Part shown: piece by piece, positions 1-7,970 of the stretch | Layout of the letters: the number at the start of each line of letters is the position of its first letter | Position numbering within the stretch: the stretch's first letter is position 1 | Assembly (NCBI GenBank): GCA_947496345.1 | Contig: CANMCL010000023.1 | Coordinates: 1-11,321 of the forward strand | DNA: 11,321 nucleotides | From: Actinomycetota bacterium | GTDB lineage: Bacteria > Actinomycetota > Actinomycetes > Nanopelagicales > Nanopelagicaceae | Direction of reading: 5' to 3' | Made by a program: the position numbers and the translations under genes | The notes under the pieces: generated by a model | What the model was told of the DNA's origin: nothing | What the model saw: only the letters and a program-made list of their open reading frames with translations | Database searches by the model: none

Positions 1-537
1 GCCAGCGCATCTGTACCAGCGGTCGTGATGACTTATTGGAATCCTATTGAGCGTTTCGGTGTGGACAAGTTTGCCGCCGCGATCGCTGCCAATGGCGGAT
101 CAGGTGTGATCACTCCAGATTTAACAATAGAAGAGTCGGTGGGTTGGATAGGCGCAACTCAGACGTCTTCGATTAATCCGATATATGTCGTAGCCCCAAG
201 TACAAAGGATGCGCGATTAGCGCAAGTGACTTCCAAATGCGGAGGATTTGTTTACGCTGCATCTTTAATGGGAGTAACCGGAGCGCGCGCATCGGTCTCA
301 TCAGGTGCAGGTGATCTCGTGGCACGGGTGCGCAAAACGACTGATCTTCCAATCGCGGTTGGCTTGGGTGTATCAACGCGCGAACAAGCTAAGGGCGTTG
401 CCGCTTATGCCGATGGAGTAATAGTTGGTTCAGCATTTATTAAAGCGATCCAAGATGCTCCAAATGAAGAAGAAGGACTAAAGGCTGTAACAGAATTAGC
501 GCGCGAATTAGCAAAGGGAGTACGTGAGGGACGATGA
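1..537 (+). CDS. trpA: Tryptophan synthase alpha subunit, 3' part (5' end outside window)
   Basis: TrpA splits indole-3-glycerol phosphate into indole and glyceraldehyde 3-phosphate and channels indole to TrpB, the last step of tryptophan synthesis in the cytoplasm. The frame is open from base 1, so 178 C-terminal residues are visible of a family length near 265. Visible TIM-barrel landmarks are MTYWNP at visible residues 10-15, the loop GVITPDL, the GFVYAASLMGVTG segment (its Tyr matches the substrate-contacting Tyr of the family), PIAVGLGVS, and GVIVGSAFIKAI, whose Gly-Ser helps bind the phosphate. The catalytic Glu and Asp of the family lie upstream of the window. The in-frame GTG at 25 is internal, because conserved sequence continues upstream of it. 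The stop overlaps the next start by four bases (ATGA at 534-537), which suggests translational coupling. It is probably the last trp gene of its operon, as is usual. The family call is secure. Confidence 0.96.
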   Translation, partial: ASASVPAVVMTYWNPIERFGVDKFAAAIAANGGSGVITPDLTIEESVGWIGATQTSSINPIYVVAPSTKDARLAQVTSKCGGFVYAASLMGVTGARASVSSGAGDLVARVRKTTDLPIAVGLGVSTREQAKGVAAYADGVIVGSAFIKAIQDAPNEEEGLKAVTELARELAKGVREGR

Positions 538-1028
538 AAGAGAAATTTGTAATATTTCAACCTTGGATTGGGTTAGTAGCGCGGTTAATTTTGGGTGGCG
601 TTCTCTTTCTCGCTGGCTATTTAAAAGTTGATGAGCCAGATAAATCACAAATGGCGGTTCGTGCTTATGAAATGCTCCCTATCTCGATAGCCAATTTGCT
701 CGGCCTGGTGCTTCCATTTGTGGAGGTTGCTATTGGTGCACTTTTGATTTTGGGATCCCTAACGCGGTTTATGGCGGCACTTGGTGGATTCACAATGGTC
801 ATCTTCATCATCGCAATTGCGCAAGCCTGGGCTAGAGGCCTCAATATTGATTGTGGTTGCTTTGGCGGGGGAGGCACAGTCGCTCCGGGCGAAACCAAGT
901 ATTTACAGGAAATTCTCAGGGATTTAGGGTTGGTATTTCTCGCTCTCTATTTAATTCGCTACCCTTCAACCAAGTTTTCTTTAGATAAAAACCAGAACAG
1001 CAAATCCTCACAGGAAGAAGTGGCATAA
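534..1028 (+). CDS. MauE/DoxX-like four-helix membrane protein with CxC motif
   Basis: A 164-residue integral membrane protein. Hydrophobic segments lie at about residues 11-30, 50-74, 78-98 and 125-142, giving four helices. Between helices 3 and 4 is NIDCGCFGGGG, with Cys107 and Cys109 forming a CxC pair; this is the hallmark of the MauE/DoxX-like group. MauE is needed to mature the disulphide-rich small subunit of methylamine dehydrogenase, and its relatives often sit next to thioredoxin-fold genes. The gene directly downstream encodes a DsbA-like protein only 2 bases away, so I infer that this protein is its membrane redox partner; the sequence does not prove it. The start at 534 overlaps the trpA stop. 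A GAGGG at 526-530 is rather close to the ATG, and AAAGGGAG at 513-520 is a little far, so termination-reinitiation from trpA may matter. There is no methylamine dehydrogenase gene here, so a real mauE role is unlikely. Confidence 0.85.
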   Translation: MKEKFVIFQPWIGLVARLILGGVLFLAGYLKVDEPDKSQMAVRAYEMLPISIANLLGLVLPFVEVAIGALLILGSLTRFMAALGGFTMVIFIIAIAQAWARGLNIDCGCFGGGGTVAPGETKYLQEILRDLGLVFLALYLIRYPSTKFSLDKNQNSKSSQEEVA

Positions 1029-1030
1029 GA

Positions 1031-1711
1031 ATGGCACAGGCAAAGAACCCAAAAGGTGGCAAAGACAACTTCACCCGCAATTTAGTTATCGCAGTTGTGC
1101 TTGGAGTGGTTCTGATCATGCTCGTTCCAACACTTCTATCTAAAAAGACCAACACTAATGCAGCCATTCCTTCAAGTGTTTCAGTTGAAGATGGTTATGG
1201 AATGGTCTTTAACAAAGAACTCCAAGATGTTCCATTTATTGAAATTTATGAAGACTTTCAATGTCCTGCTTGTCAGCGCTTTGAGGCGATAGTTGGTGAG
1301 TACGTTGAAGATTTGATTAATACCAAAAAAGCAAAGGTGGCATACCACCCATTATCTTTCCTTGGCCCTGAATCACAATTGGCAGCGAACGCTGCAGGAT
1401 GTGCTGCAGATGAAGGTAAGTTTATTCAATTCCATAAATTGCTCTATGCAAACCAACCTGCTGAAAATTCTGGAGCATGGAGTGCAGGTTACTTCTCAAC
1501 TTTGAGCCTAGGTTTAGGAATCCAAAGTAAGGATTACGACAAGTGCATTGCAAATAATGAATACAAAGACTGGGTTATTAATGTAGCCAACGAAGGTGCT
1601 AAGCGAAACATTAATTCAACCCCGACAGTATTTATCAATGGTAAAGAGATTGATCGCAACACGGCCTACAACAGCCTTGGCGAATTCATGCTCGCAGTTT
1701 CTAAAGCTTAA
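1031..1711 (+). CDS. Membrane-anchored DsbA-like thiol:disulphide oxidoreductase
   Basis: A 226-residue protein with a short basic N-terminus, one hydrophobic anchor at about residues 18-36, and an extracytoplasmic thioredoxin fold of the DsbA/Thioredoxin_4 type. The active site is CPAC (Cys78, Cys81) within EDFQCPACQRFE, and the cis-proline loop is NSTPTVFING with Pro198. Two more cysteines, Cys124 and Cys172, lie in the helical insertion and could form a structural disulphide, as in related actinobacterial proteins. By family it would introduce or rearrange disulphides in secreted and membrane proteins. The start follows AGGAAGAAG at 1012-1020 and lies 2 bases after the MauE-like gene, so the two are almost certainly co-translated. 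The CxC membrane protein upstream is the likely electron acceptor (inference), since no DsbB or VKOR gene is visible nearby. Direction (oxidase or reductase) cannot be told from sequence. Confidence 0.9.
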   Translation: MAQAKNPKGGKDNFTRNLVIAVVLGVVLIMLVPTLLSKKTNTNAAIPSSVSVEDGYGMVFNKELQDVPFIEIYEDFQCPACQRFEAIVGEYVEDLINTKKAKVAYHPLSFLGPESQLAANAAGCAADEGKFIQFHKLLYANQPAENSGAWSAGYFSTLSLGLGIQSKDYDKCIANNEYKDWVINVANEGAKRNINSTPTVFINGKEIDRNTAYNSLGEFMLAVSKA

Positions 1712-1725
1712 GCAAAAGCCTAAAG

Positions 1726-2547
1726 ATGCGTAGCTCGATACCGACTCCGACTCTCTCGCAGATCGATATCGGTCCACTCACCTTTCATATCTATGCCCTT
1801 TGCATAATTGCTGGAATCGCCATCGCCATCTGGTTAGGCGATAGAAGGCTACGTAGTTACGGAAATTCGACAGGCATAGATTTAACTGGAGTTGTATCAG
1901 AAGTTGCAGTTATTGCAGTTCCGGCTGGAATCATCGGTGGGCGCCTCTACCACGTGGTCACAACACCGGAGTTGTATTTTGGTAGCGGTGGAGACCTTTT
2001 ATCTATTTTAAAAATCTGGCAAGGTGGATTGGGAATTTGGGGTGCAATATCTCTCGGCGTCCTGGGTGCGTTGATTAGCTATCGACGCATTGCAAAAGAG
2101 AAGACGTTGCCATCTTTCGGAGTCTTTTTAGATGCGCTTGCACCCGGACTTTTATTGGCGCAAGCAATCGGTCGTTTTGGAAATTGGTTTAACGCCGAAT
2201 TATTTGGCAGACCGTTGGATACTTGGTGGGCGCTAGAAATTCCTTATAAATTTAGACCCCGGGGTTATGGGCTTTTTGAAACTTTTCACCCCACATTTTT
2301 ATACGAAGCGCTATGGACAACACTTCTTGCTGTTCTCTTGATTAAATTTGGTAAAAAATGGCGAGATGGATCAATCTTCTACTTATACATAGCCGGATAT
2401 TCTGGAGCTAGATTCTTTATCGAAGGATTACGAATCGACTCCGCTCAGGATGTCTTGGGACTAAGGCTCAATCAATGGACCAGCATATTTATATTCATTC
2501 TCGGGATGGTTCTTTTCTACAGAAATCAAGGTAAGAAGAAGGTCTAG
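1726..2547 (+). CDS. lgt: Prolipoprotein diacylglyceryl transferase
   Basis: Lgt moves diacylglycerol from phosphatidylglycerol onto the lipobox cysteine of prolipoproteins, the first step of lipoprotein maturation in the cytoplasmic membrane. The 273-residue length suits an actinobacterial Lgt without the long C-terminal tail seen in many of them. Signatures are the N-terminal FHIYAL (Tyr23), IIGGRLYHVV at 69-78, IWQGGLGIWG at 97-106, the Lgt signature IGRFGNWFNAELFGR at 148-162 (Arg150, Asn153, Asn156, Glu158), HPTFLYE at 188-194, and GARFFIEGLR at 227-236. About seven hydrophobic segments fit the known topology. Trp105 occupies the place of the essential His103 of E. coli Lgt. The start at 1726 is 14 bases after the DsbA-like stop with only a weak ribosome site (TAAAG), consistent with being inside an operon. 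Stop TAG at 2545-2547. Confidence 0.97.
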   Translation: MRSSIPTPTLSQIDIGPLTFHIYALCIIAGIAIAIWLGDRRLRSYGNSTGIDLTGVVSEVAVIAVPAGIIGGRLYHVVTTPELYFGSGGDLLSILKIWQGGLGIWGAISLGVLGALISYRRIAKEKTLPSFGVFLDALAPGLLLAQAIGRFGNWFNAELFGRPLDTWWALEIPYKFRPRGYGLFETFHPTFLYEALWTTLLAVLLIKFGKKWRDGSIFYLYIAGYSGARFFIEGLRIDSAQDVLGLRLNQWTSIFIFILGMVLFYRNQGKKKV

Positions 2548-2588
2548 AGATCACCTCAAATTTAATGGCGATCAGGTAGGCTCGCTAT

Positions 2589-3311
2589 ATGGCTCTAGAG
2601 GATGTCTATCAGCGAAACCTCCACCACCGCACTCATCGTGCTGGTTGGTTGCGCGCTGCAGTTCTCGGTGCAAATGATGGTCTAGTTTCCACAGCCTCCT
2701 TGATGATCGGTGTAACCGCAGCGAAAGTCGGCGGCGCTGATGCACAAGGTTTTCTAATCACAGCTGGTGCTGCCGGAATTGTGGCGGGTGCGATGTCTAT
2801 GGCTGTTGGCGAATATGTCTCTGTCCGATCTCAGAACGATATTGAAGAATCTGATCGATTGCTAGAAATCGAACACTTAGCAGTAGATCCAGAGTCAGAG
2901 CTATTGGAGTTACAAGAAATTTATATGAAGCGCGGTCTTTCGCCAGCGTTAGCGATGGAAGTGGCAACTGCGATGCATGCGCGCGATCCGCTCGAAGCAC
3001 ACCTTCGTGATGAACTCGGTCAGCATCCGCACACAAAGGCGCGACCCGTACAAGCAGCCATTGCATCTGCAGCAGCATTTACATCTGGTGGCTTAATTCC
3101 GTTTGCGGGAGCCTTTGCACCAACCACCGGAACCGTGGCGCTGAGCATTGTCGGGTTCACGCTGGTTGGCCTACTTGTCACAGGAGTTATCAGCGCCAAA
3201 ATCGCAGGCTCAAAGATTTTCACCCCAACGCTTAGAGTGGTGATTGGTGGCTGTATCGGCATGGCGATCACCGCTGGTATTGGACGACTTCTCCACGTGA
3301 GCGGGATTTAA
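2589..3311 (+). CDS. VIT1/CCC1-family iron/manganese transporter
   Basis: A 240-residue membrane protein of the VIT1/CCC1 family, which exports or sequesters Fe2+ and Mn2+. The first helix carries the family hallmark LRAAVLGANDGLVSTASLMI at residues 21-40, and the second ends in the conserved MSMAVGEYVSVRSQ at 69-82. An acidic, helical cytoplasmic stretch follows (about 85-145, with many Glu and two Met-rich turns), matching the metal-binding region between helices 2 and 3. Three further hydrophobic segments are at about 157-177, 183-205 and 214-232, giving the expected five helices. A good ribosome site, AGGTAGG at 2574-2580, sits 8 bases before the ATG. The 41-base gap after lgt shows no terminator, so it may be read from the upstream operon. 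The terminator at 3369-3397 follows. The metal is not certain: Fe2+ and Mn2+ both occur in the family. Confidence 0.9.
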   Translation: MALEDVYQRNLHHRTHRAGWLRAAVLGANDGLVSTASLMIGVTAAKVGGADAQGFLITAGAAGIVAGAMSMAVGEYVSVRSQNDIEESDRLLEIEHLAVDPESELLELQEIYMKRGLSPALAMEVATAMHARDPLEAHLRDELGQHPHTKARPVQAAIASAAAFTSGGLIPFAGAFAPTTGTVALSIVGFTLVGLLVTGVISAKIAGSKIFTPTLRVVIGGCIGMAITAGIGRLLHVSGI

Positions 3312-3368
3312 AGCTTCTACTCTTCTTGGGCGTGCCAAATTGCCCTAATCCTTGCTACCCTTTTGCTT

Positions 3369-3397
3369 CATCTACGACTAAGTCGTTGATGTTTTTT
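3369..3397 (+). terminator. Intrinsic terminator between the VIT1-type gene and gltB
   Basis: CATC at 3369-3372 pairs with GATG at 3388-3391 and ACGAC at 3374-3378 pairs with GTCGT at 3382-3386. This leaves one T-T mismatch in the stem and a TAA loop, and it is followed directly by six T residues (3392-3397). This is the classical Rho-independent layout on the + strand. It lies 57 bases after the VIT1-type stop and ends 55 bases before the gltB ATG, so it most likely ends the upstream operon. If gltB transcription started upstream of 3369, it would instead act as a leader attenuator; I saw no antiterminator arrangement. Confidence 0.68.
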
Positions 3398-3404
3398 GGG
3401 CCAA

Positions 3405-3438
3405 TGTTGTCCCTTTAGATTTTTAAGTGTGGACAACA
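3405..3438 (+). promoter_or_regulatory. 8-bp inverted repeat in the gltB leader (operator or mRNA hairpin)
   Basis: TGTTGTCC at 3405-3412 and GGACAACA at 3431-3438 are exact reverse complements separated by 18 bases. The right arm ends at the first base of the ribosome site. A -10-like TAGATT (3416-3421, fits TANNNT) lies in the spacer; the matching -35 position is only T-rich. The repeat could be a repressor or activator site over the gltB promoter, or an RNA stem next to the ribosome site. It does not look like the GlnR or AmtR boxes I know. No function is proven. Confidence 0.45.
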
Positions 3439-3442
3439 GGAG
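3438..3442 (+). promoter_or_regulatory. gltB: Ribosome binding site that fixes the gltB start
   Basis: AGGAG lies 10 bases upstream of the ATG at 3453. It supports this start over the in-frame TTG at 3396, which lies at the edge of the terminator T-run and has no ribosome site. Confidence 0.8.
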
Positions 3443-3452
3443 TGTGAATCAG

Positions 3453-6400
3453 ATGGCCCTTCCATCTAATTACCCATCACGTCTTGGTCTTTACGACCCA
3501 GCAAACGAGCATGATGCGTGCGGTGTTGCAATGGTGGCCACTCTAAAAAAAGTAGCAACACACGAAATTGTTGAAAAGGCGTTAACTGCCCTACGCAATT
3601 TAGAACATCGTGGCGCATCCGGTGCAGAACCGGATAGCGGTGATGGCGCAGGAATCCTGATTCGTGTTCCAGATGCTTTCTATCGCGCAGTTGTTGAATT
3701 TGATCTACCACCCGCAGATTCATATGCGACGGGTATCGCATTTATCGCACAGGGTTCAGAAGTCCGTAGCGAGATCGCAAAAATTGCCAAAGAGGAAGGC
3801 ATAAAAGTTTTGGGTTGGCGTGAACTACCAATTAACGCAACTTCTCTTGGTAAAACTGCTGTATCTGTTATGCCAAAGTTTGAGCAGATTTTTATTTCTG
3901 GAATGAAAAATGAAACTGGTATCGCACTCGATCGATTAGCTTTCTGTTTGCGCAAGCGTGCTGAGCACTCGCTTGATCTTTACTTCCCTTCACTTTCATC
4001 ACAGACTATTGTTTACAAAGGAATGCTCACCACTGGGCAGTTGGAAGAATTCTTCCCAGATCTAAGTGATCAACGCGTTGTTTCTCCATTGGCCCTTGTC
4101 CACTCGCGCTTTTCCACAAATACATTTCCTTCTTGGCCCCTAGCCCACCCGTATCGCTTTATCGCCCACAACGGAGAAATCAATACCGTAAAAGGAAATC
4201 GCAACTGGATGCGCGCCCGAGAATCACTACTTGCAAGTGAATTAATTCCCGGAGATCTAGGCCGCCTTTTTCCGATAGTAGAAATGTCAGGTAGCGATTC
4301 CGCATCCTTCGATGAAGTTCTTGAGTTGCTATATCTTGGTGGACGTTCATTGCCACACGCAGTTTTAATGATGATCCCGGAAGCGTGGGAGAACCACGCA
4401 ACGATGTCGCAAAAGCGCCGCGATTTTTACGCATTCCACGCATCTTTAATGGAACCTTGGGATGGTCCAGCTTGTGTGACATTTACCGATGGACATCAAG
4501 TAGGAGCGGTGTTGGATCGAAATGGGCTTCGTCCTTCACGTTTTTGGGTTACAGATGACGGACTAGTAGTCCTCGCATCCGAAGTTGGAGTTTTAGATTT
4601 CCCAGCGGAAAAGATTGTTCGCAAAGGTCGCTTGCAGCCAGGCAAGATGTTCTTAGTTGATATCGAAGCCGGTCGCATCATTGAAGATGATGAGATAAAG
4701 GATTTACTTGCCGATAGCGCACCATATGGTGAATGGATCAATGCAGGCATGATGAAGTTAAGCGATCTGCCTTCACGCGAACATATCGTTTACCCACACT
4801 CATCTGTTGTACGTCGCCAACGCGCCTTTGGCTATACCGAAGAAGAGATTCGAATTTTGCTAACTCCTATGGCCAAGAACGGAATGGAAGCCCTTGGTTC
4901 CATGGGAACCGATTCGCCCATCGCAGCGCTATCTGAAAAGCCACGTCTGCTCTTTGATTACTTCTCGCAACTTTTCGCCCAAGTAACAAACCCACCACTC
5001 GATGCAATTCGTGAAGAATTAGTTACAAGTTTGGCTGGCTCGATCGGCCCTGAACATAATCTCCTAGATCCCGGACCAGAATCTTGCCGACAAATTTCAC
5101 TTCCTTTCCCTGTTATTGATAACGATGAACTTGCCAAGATAATTCACGTAAATGCCGATGGGGATTACCCAGAATTGGAAAGCTATGTAGTTCGCGGACT
5201 TTTCCCGGTGACAGGTGATGGAAATACGCTACATACTCGCCTTGAAGAAATTAAGCGTGAAGTATCTGATGCCATCGCTGCAGGTGCGCACATTATTGTT
5301 CTTTCAGATCGTAATGGAGACGCTGAAGATACGCCGATCCCATCTCTCTTATTGACTGCTGCAGTTCACCACCACTTAATTCGCGAAAAGACGCGCACCA
5401 AGGTTGGTCTAGTTGTTGAAGCAGGAGATGTCCGCGAAGTTCATCACGTTGCACTTCTAATTGGATATGGCGCAGCAGCGGTTAATCCATATTTGGCGAT
5501 GGAATCTGCTGAAGATTTAGTTCTGCAAGGCGTTATCACTGGTATCACTCCTGAAAAAGCAGTACGCAATGTGATCAAGAGCCTTGGTAAAGGCGTCTTG
5601 AAGGTAATGTCCAAGATGGGTATTTCAACTATTGCTTCTTACACTGGCGCTCAAGTATTTGAAGCGATCGGCTTATCGCAAGAAGTTGTGGACGAATACT
5701 TCGTTGGTACAACATCGCGCCTAGGCGGAATTAGTTTGGATGTCATTGCCGAAGAAACTATCGCACGCCATCTCATTGCATACCCAGTCGGGGGAGAGAT
5801 TCCAGGCACTAAGCGTCTACCAATCGGCGGTGAATACCAATGGCGTCGCGACGGCGAACCACATTTATTTAATCCTGAAACTGTTTTCACGCTGCAGCAC
5901 TCCACGCGTTCCAAACGTTATGACATCTTCAAGCGTTACACAAGCAAAGTCGATGGTCAGAGCAAAGAGCTGATGACGCTGCGTGGACTCTTCACCTTTA
6001 AAGAGGGAGAGCGTCCTGCTCTTTCAATTGATGAAGTAGAGCCAATCTCAGAGATCGTAAAGCGTTTCTCAACTGGCGCGATGTCTTATGGCTCAATTTC
6101 GCAAGAAGCACATGAAACTTTAGCGATTGCTATGAACCGACTCGGCGGAAAATCCAACACCGGTGAAGGCGGGGAAGACCCAACTCGAACTATTCCAATG
6201 GCAAATGGCGACTCCAAGCGCAGCGCAATCAAACAAGTTGCGAGCGGTCGATTTGGCGTCACCAGTGATTACCTAGTTAACGCTGATGATATTCAGATAA
6301 AAATTGCGCAGGGTGCAAAACCTGGCGAAGGCGGGCAACTACCTGGAAATAAGGTTTATCCGTGGATCGCCAAAGTGCGTTACTCAACTCCTGGTGTTGG

Positions 6401-7970
6401 TTTGATTTCTCCGCCGCCGCATCACGACATTTATTCAATTGAGGATTTAGCGCAGTTGATTCACGATTTGAAGAATGCCAATAAGAATGCGCGCATTCAC
6501 GTCAAGTTAGTTGCTGAAGTCGGTGTTGGAACTGTTGCTGCTGGAGTATCTAAAGCCCACGCTGATGTAGTCCTAATCTCTGGCCACGATGGCGGAACTG
6601 GTGCTTCACCGCTTACCTCACTCAAGCACGCAGGAGCACCTTGGGAACTTGGTTTAGCAGAAACACAACAGACTCTTCTTCTTAACGGTCTGCGTGATCG
6701 CATAGTTGTGCAAGCTGATGGCCAATTAAAGACTGGTCGCGACGTTGTGATCGCTGCGCTTTTGGGAGCTGAAGAGTATGGATTTGCCACTGCACCACTC
6801 GTTGTTTCAGGTTGCGTAATGATGCGCGTCTGCCACTTAGATACTTGCCCGGTTGGCGTTGCAACGCAGAACCCAGAGTTGCGTAAACGTTTCACTGGAA
6901 AGCCAGAATTTGTAGAAACATTCTTCGAGTACATTGCTGAAGAGGTACGTGAAATCTTGGCAAAACTTGGTTTCCGCACTTTGCTAGAAGCAATCGGCCA
7001 TGTTGAATACCTAGACACTCGCGACGCGGTAAACCACTGGAAAGCGAGCGGACTCGATCTAGCGCCGCTGTTGGTGCGCCCAGATGTTGATTCACCTCTT
7101 CATCGCACAACGTTCCAGGATCATGGACTTGCCGCCGCATTGGATAATCAATTAATCACTCTTGCTGCAGCAGCACTTGCTAAGAAAGAGTCGGTCCGAA
7201 TTGATTTACCGGTGCGCAACGTTAACCGCACAGTTGGAACAATGTTGGGCGCAGAAGTAACCCGTCGTTTTGGCGCAGAAGGCCTTCCAGCTGGAACAAT
7301 TGATGTGACGCTGCACGGTTCCGCCGGTCAATCACTTGGAGCTTTCCTGCCGCGCGGAATTGCTATTCGACTCTATGGAGATAGCAATGACTATGTTGGC
7401 AAAGGAATTTCAGGTGGTCGGGTAATCGTCAGACCAGATGAACGTGCCACCTTCGCATCTCACGAGAATGTAATCGCTGGCAATGTAATTGGTTACGGTG
7501 CAACCTCTGGTGAAATATTTATCCGCGGATTAGTTGGAGAAAGATTCTGTGTTCGTAACTCTGGTGCAACCGCCGTTGTTGAAGGCGTTGGCGATCACGG
7601 GTGCGAATATATGACGGGTGGAACTGTGGTTATTTTGGGCCGTACTGGTCGAAACTTTGCTGCGGGAATGTCCGGTGGGCGCGCCTTTGTTCTAGATTTG
7701 AACGCGGCCCAAGTAAATACCGAGATGGTTGATATTTTGGCAGTTCCCGAAGATCAACGAGAATCTCTCAAATCCGTTATCTCGAGTTTCCATACAGAAA
7801 CTGGTTCTGAAGTTGCCGCAGAGCTTCTTAAGGATTGGAGCGCTGCGTTAAATCGCATCTCTCTGATTATGCCGCGCGATTATGCACGAGTCCTCGCTGC
7901 AATCGAGAGAGCGACAAAAGATGGTCTTCCAGTTGATCAATATGTAATGGAGGTAGCAGCAAATGGCTGA
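3453..7970 (+). CDS. gltB: Glutamate synthase (NADPH) large subunit
   Basis: GltB is the large subunit of GOGAT: it hydrolyses glutamine and passes ammonia through an internal tunnel to 2-oxoglutarate, making two glutamates with electrons from GltD. The protein has 1505 residues. The start at 3453 gives a 22-residue propeptide ending EHDA, then Cys23 (ACGVAM), which becomes the N-terminal nucleophile after cleavage, as in the family. The class II amidotransferase domain spans about 23-440, with [12 protein letters not shown] at 238-249. A central domain runs to about 800. The FMN synthase domain, about 805-1220, has [12 protein letters not shown] from 957 and HDGGTGASP at 1045-1053. Cys1121, Cys1127 and Cys1132 (C-x5-C-x4-C) bind the 3Fe-4S cluster. 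The C-terminal GXGXG beta-helix covers about 1289-1415. All key residues are present and there is no frameshift. It overlaps gltD by 8 bases, so the subunits are translated together. Confidence 0.98.
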   Translation: MALPSNYPSRLGLYDPANEHDACGVAMVATLKKVATHEIVEKALTALRNLEHRGASGAEPDSGDGAGILIRVPDAFYRAVVEFDLPPADSYATGIAFIAQGSEVRSEIAKIAKEEGIKVLGWRELPINATSLGKTAVSVMPKFEQIFISGMKNETGIALDRLAFCLRKRAEHSLDLYFPSLSSQTIVYKGMLTTGQLEEFFPDLSDQRVVSPLALVHSRFSTNTFPSWPLAHPYRFIAHNGEINTVKGNRNWMRARESLLASELIPGDLGRLFPIVEMSGSDSASFDEVLELLYLGGRSLPHAVLMMIPEAWENHATMSQKRRDFYAFHASLMEPWDGPACVTFTDGHQVGAVLDRNGLRPSRFWVTDDGLVVLASEVGVLDFPAEKIVRKGRLQPGKMFLVDIEAGRIIEDDEIKDLLADSAPYGEWINAGMMKLSDLPSREHIVYPHSSVVRRQRAFGYTEEEIRILLTPMAKNGMEALGSMGTDSPIAALSEKPRLLFDYFSQLFAQVTNPPLDAIREELVTSLAGSIGPEHNLLDPGPESCRQISLPFPVIDNDELAKIIHVNADGDYPELESYVVRGLFPVTGDGNTLHTRLEEIKREVSDAIAAGAHIIVLSDRNGDAEDTPIPSLLLTAAVHHHLIREKTRTKVGLVVEAGDVREVHHVALLIGYGAAAVNPYLAMESAEDLVLQGVITGITPEKAVRNVIKSLGKGVLKVMSKMGISTIASYTGAQVFEAIGLSQEVVDEYFVGTTSRLGGISLDVIAEETIARHLIAYPVGGEIPGTKRLPIGGEYQWRRDGEPHLFNPETVFTLQHSTRSKRYDIFKRYTSKVDGQSKELMTLRGLFTFKEGERPALSIDEVEPISEIVKRFSTGAMSYGSISQEAHETLAIAMNRLGGKSNTGEGGEDPTRTIPMANGDSKRSAIKQVASGRFGVTSDYLVNADDIQIKIAQGAKPGEGGQLPGNKVYPWIAKVRYSTPGVGLISPPPHHDIYSIEDLAQLIHDLKNANKNARIHVKLVAEVGVGTVAAGVSKAHADVVLISGHDGGTGASPLTSLKHAGAPWELGLAETQQTLLLNGLRDRIVVQADGQLKTGRDVVIAALLGAEEYGFATAPLVVSGCVMMRVCHLDTCPVGVATQNPELRKRFTGKPEFVETFFEYIAEEVREILAKLGFRTLLEAIGHVEYLDTRDAVNHWKASGLDLAPLLVRPDVDSPLHRTTFQDHGLAAALDNQLITLAAAALAKKESVRIDLPVRNVNRTVGTMLGAEVTRRFGAEGLPAGTIDVTLHGSAGQSLGAFLPRGIAIRLYGDSNDYVGKGISGGRVIVRPDERATFASHENVIAGNVIGYGATSGEIFIRGLVGERFCVRNSGATAVVEGVGDHGCEYMTGGTVVILGRTGRNFAAGMSGGRAFVLDLNAAQVNTEMVDILAVPEDQRESLKSVISSFHTETGSEVAAELLKDWSAALNRISLIMPRDYARVLAAIERATKDGLPVDQYVMEVAANG
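7949..7954 (+). promoter_or_regulatory. gltD: Strong ribosome binding site for gltD inside the end of gltB
   Basis: GGAGGT lies 8 bases before the gltD ATG at 7963. It is a near-perfect match to the 16S tail and lies within the last gltB codons, so gltD can be initiated independently as well as by coupling. Confidence 0.8.

Noticed and set aside
25..537. GTG at 25 as the true start of a short TrpA
   Set aside because: Conserved TrpA sequence (ASVPAVV before MTYWNP) continues in frame to base 1, so the gene is simply cut by the window edge.
2548..2588. A terminator or separate promoter between lgt and the VIT1-type gene
   Set aside because: Only 4-bp repeats such as GCGA/TCGC are present and no T-run or clear promoter boxes, so read-through is more likely.
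3396..3452. In-frame TTG at 3396 as the gltB start, adding 19 residues
   Set aside because: It overlaps the T-run of the terminator, has no ribosome site, and adds a non-conserved Cys-rich stretch. The ATG at 3453 has AGGAG and gives the usual short propeptide before the nucleophile Cys.
3312..3452. A glutamine or other riboswitch ahead of gltB
   Set aside because: I could find only the terminator hairpin and the 8-bp repeat. No conserved aptamer pattern that I know is present in this short leader.
6497..7018. 173-residue antisense open frame inside gltB
   Set aside because: It lies fully within the strongly conserved FMN domain of gltB, is rich in Ser, Thr and Pro, and lacks recognisable motifs; it is a shadow frame.
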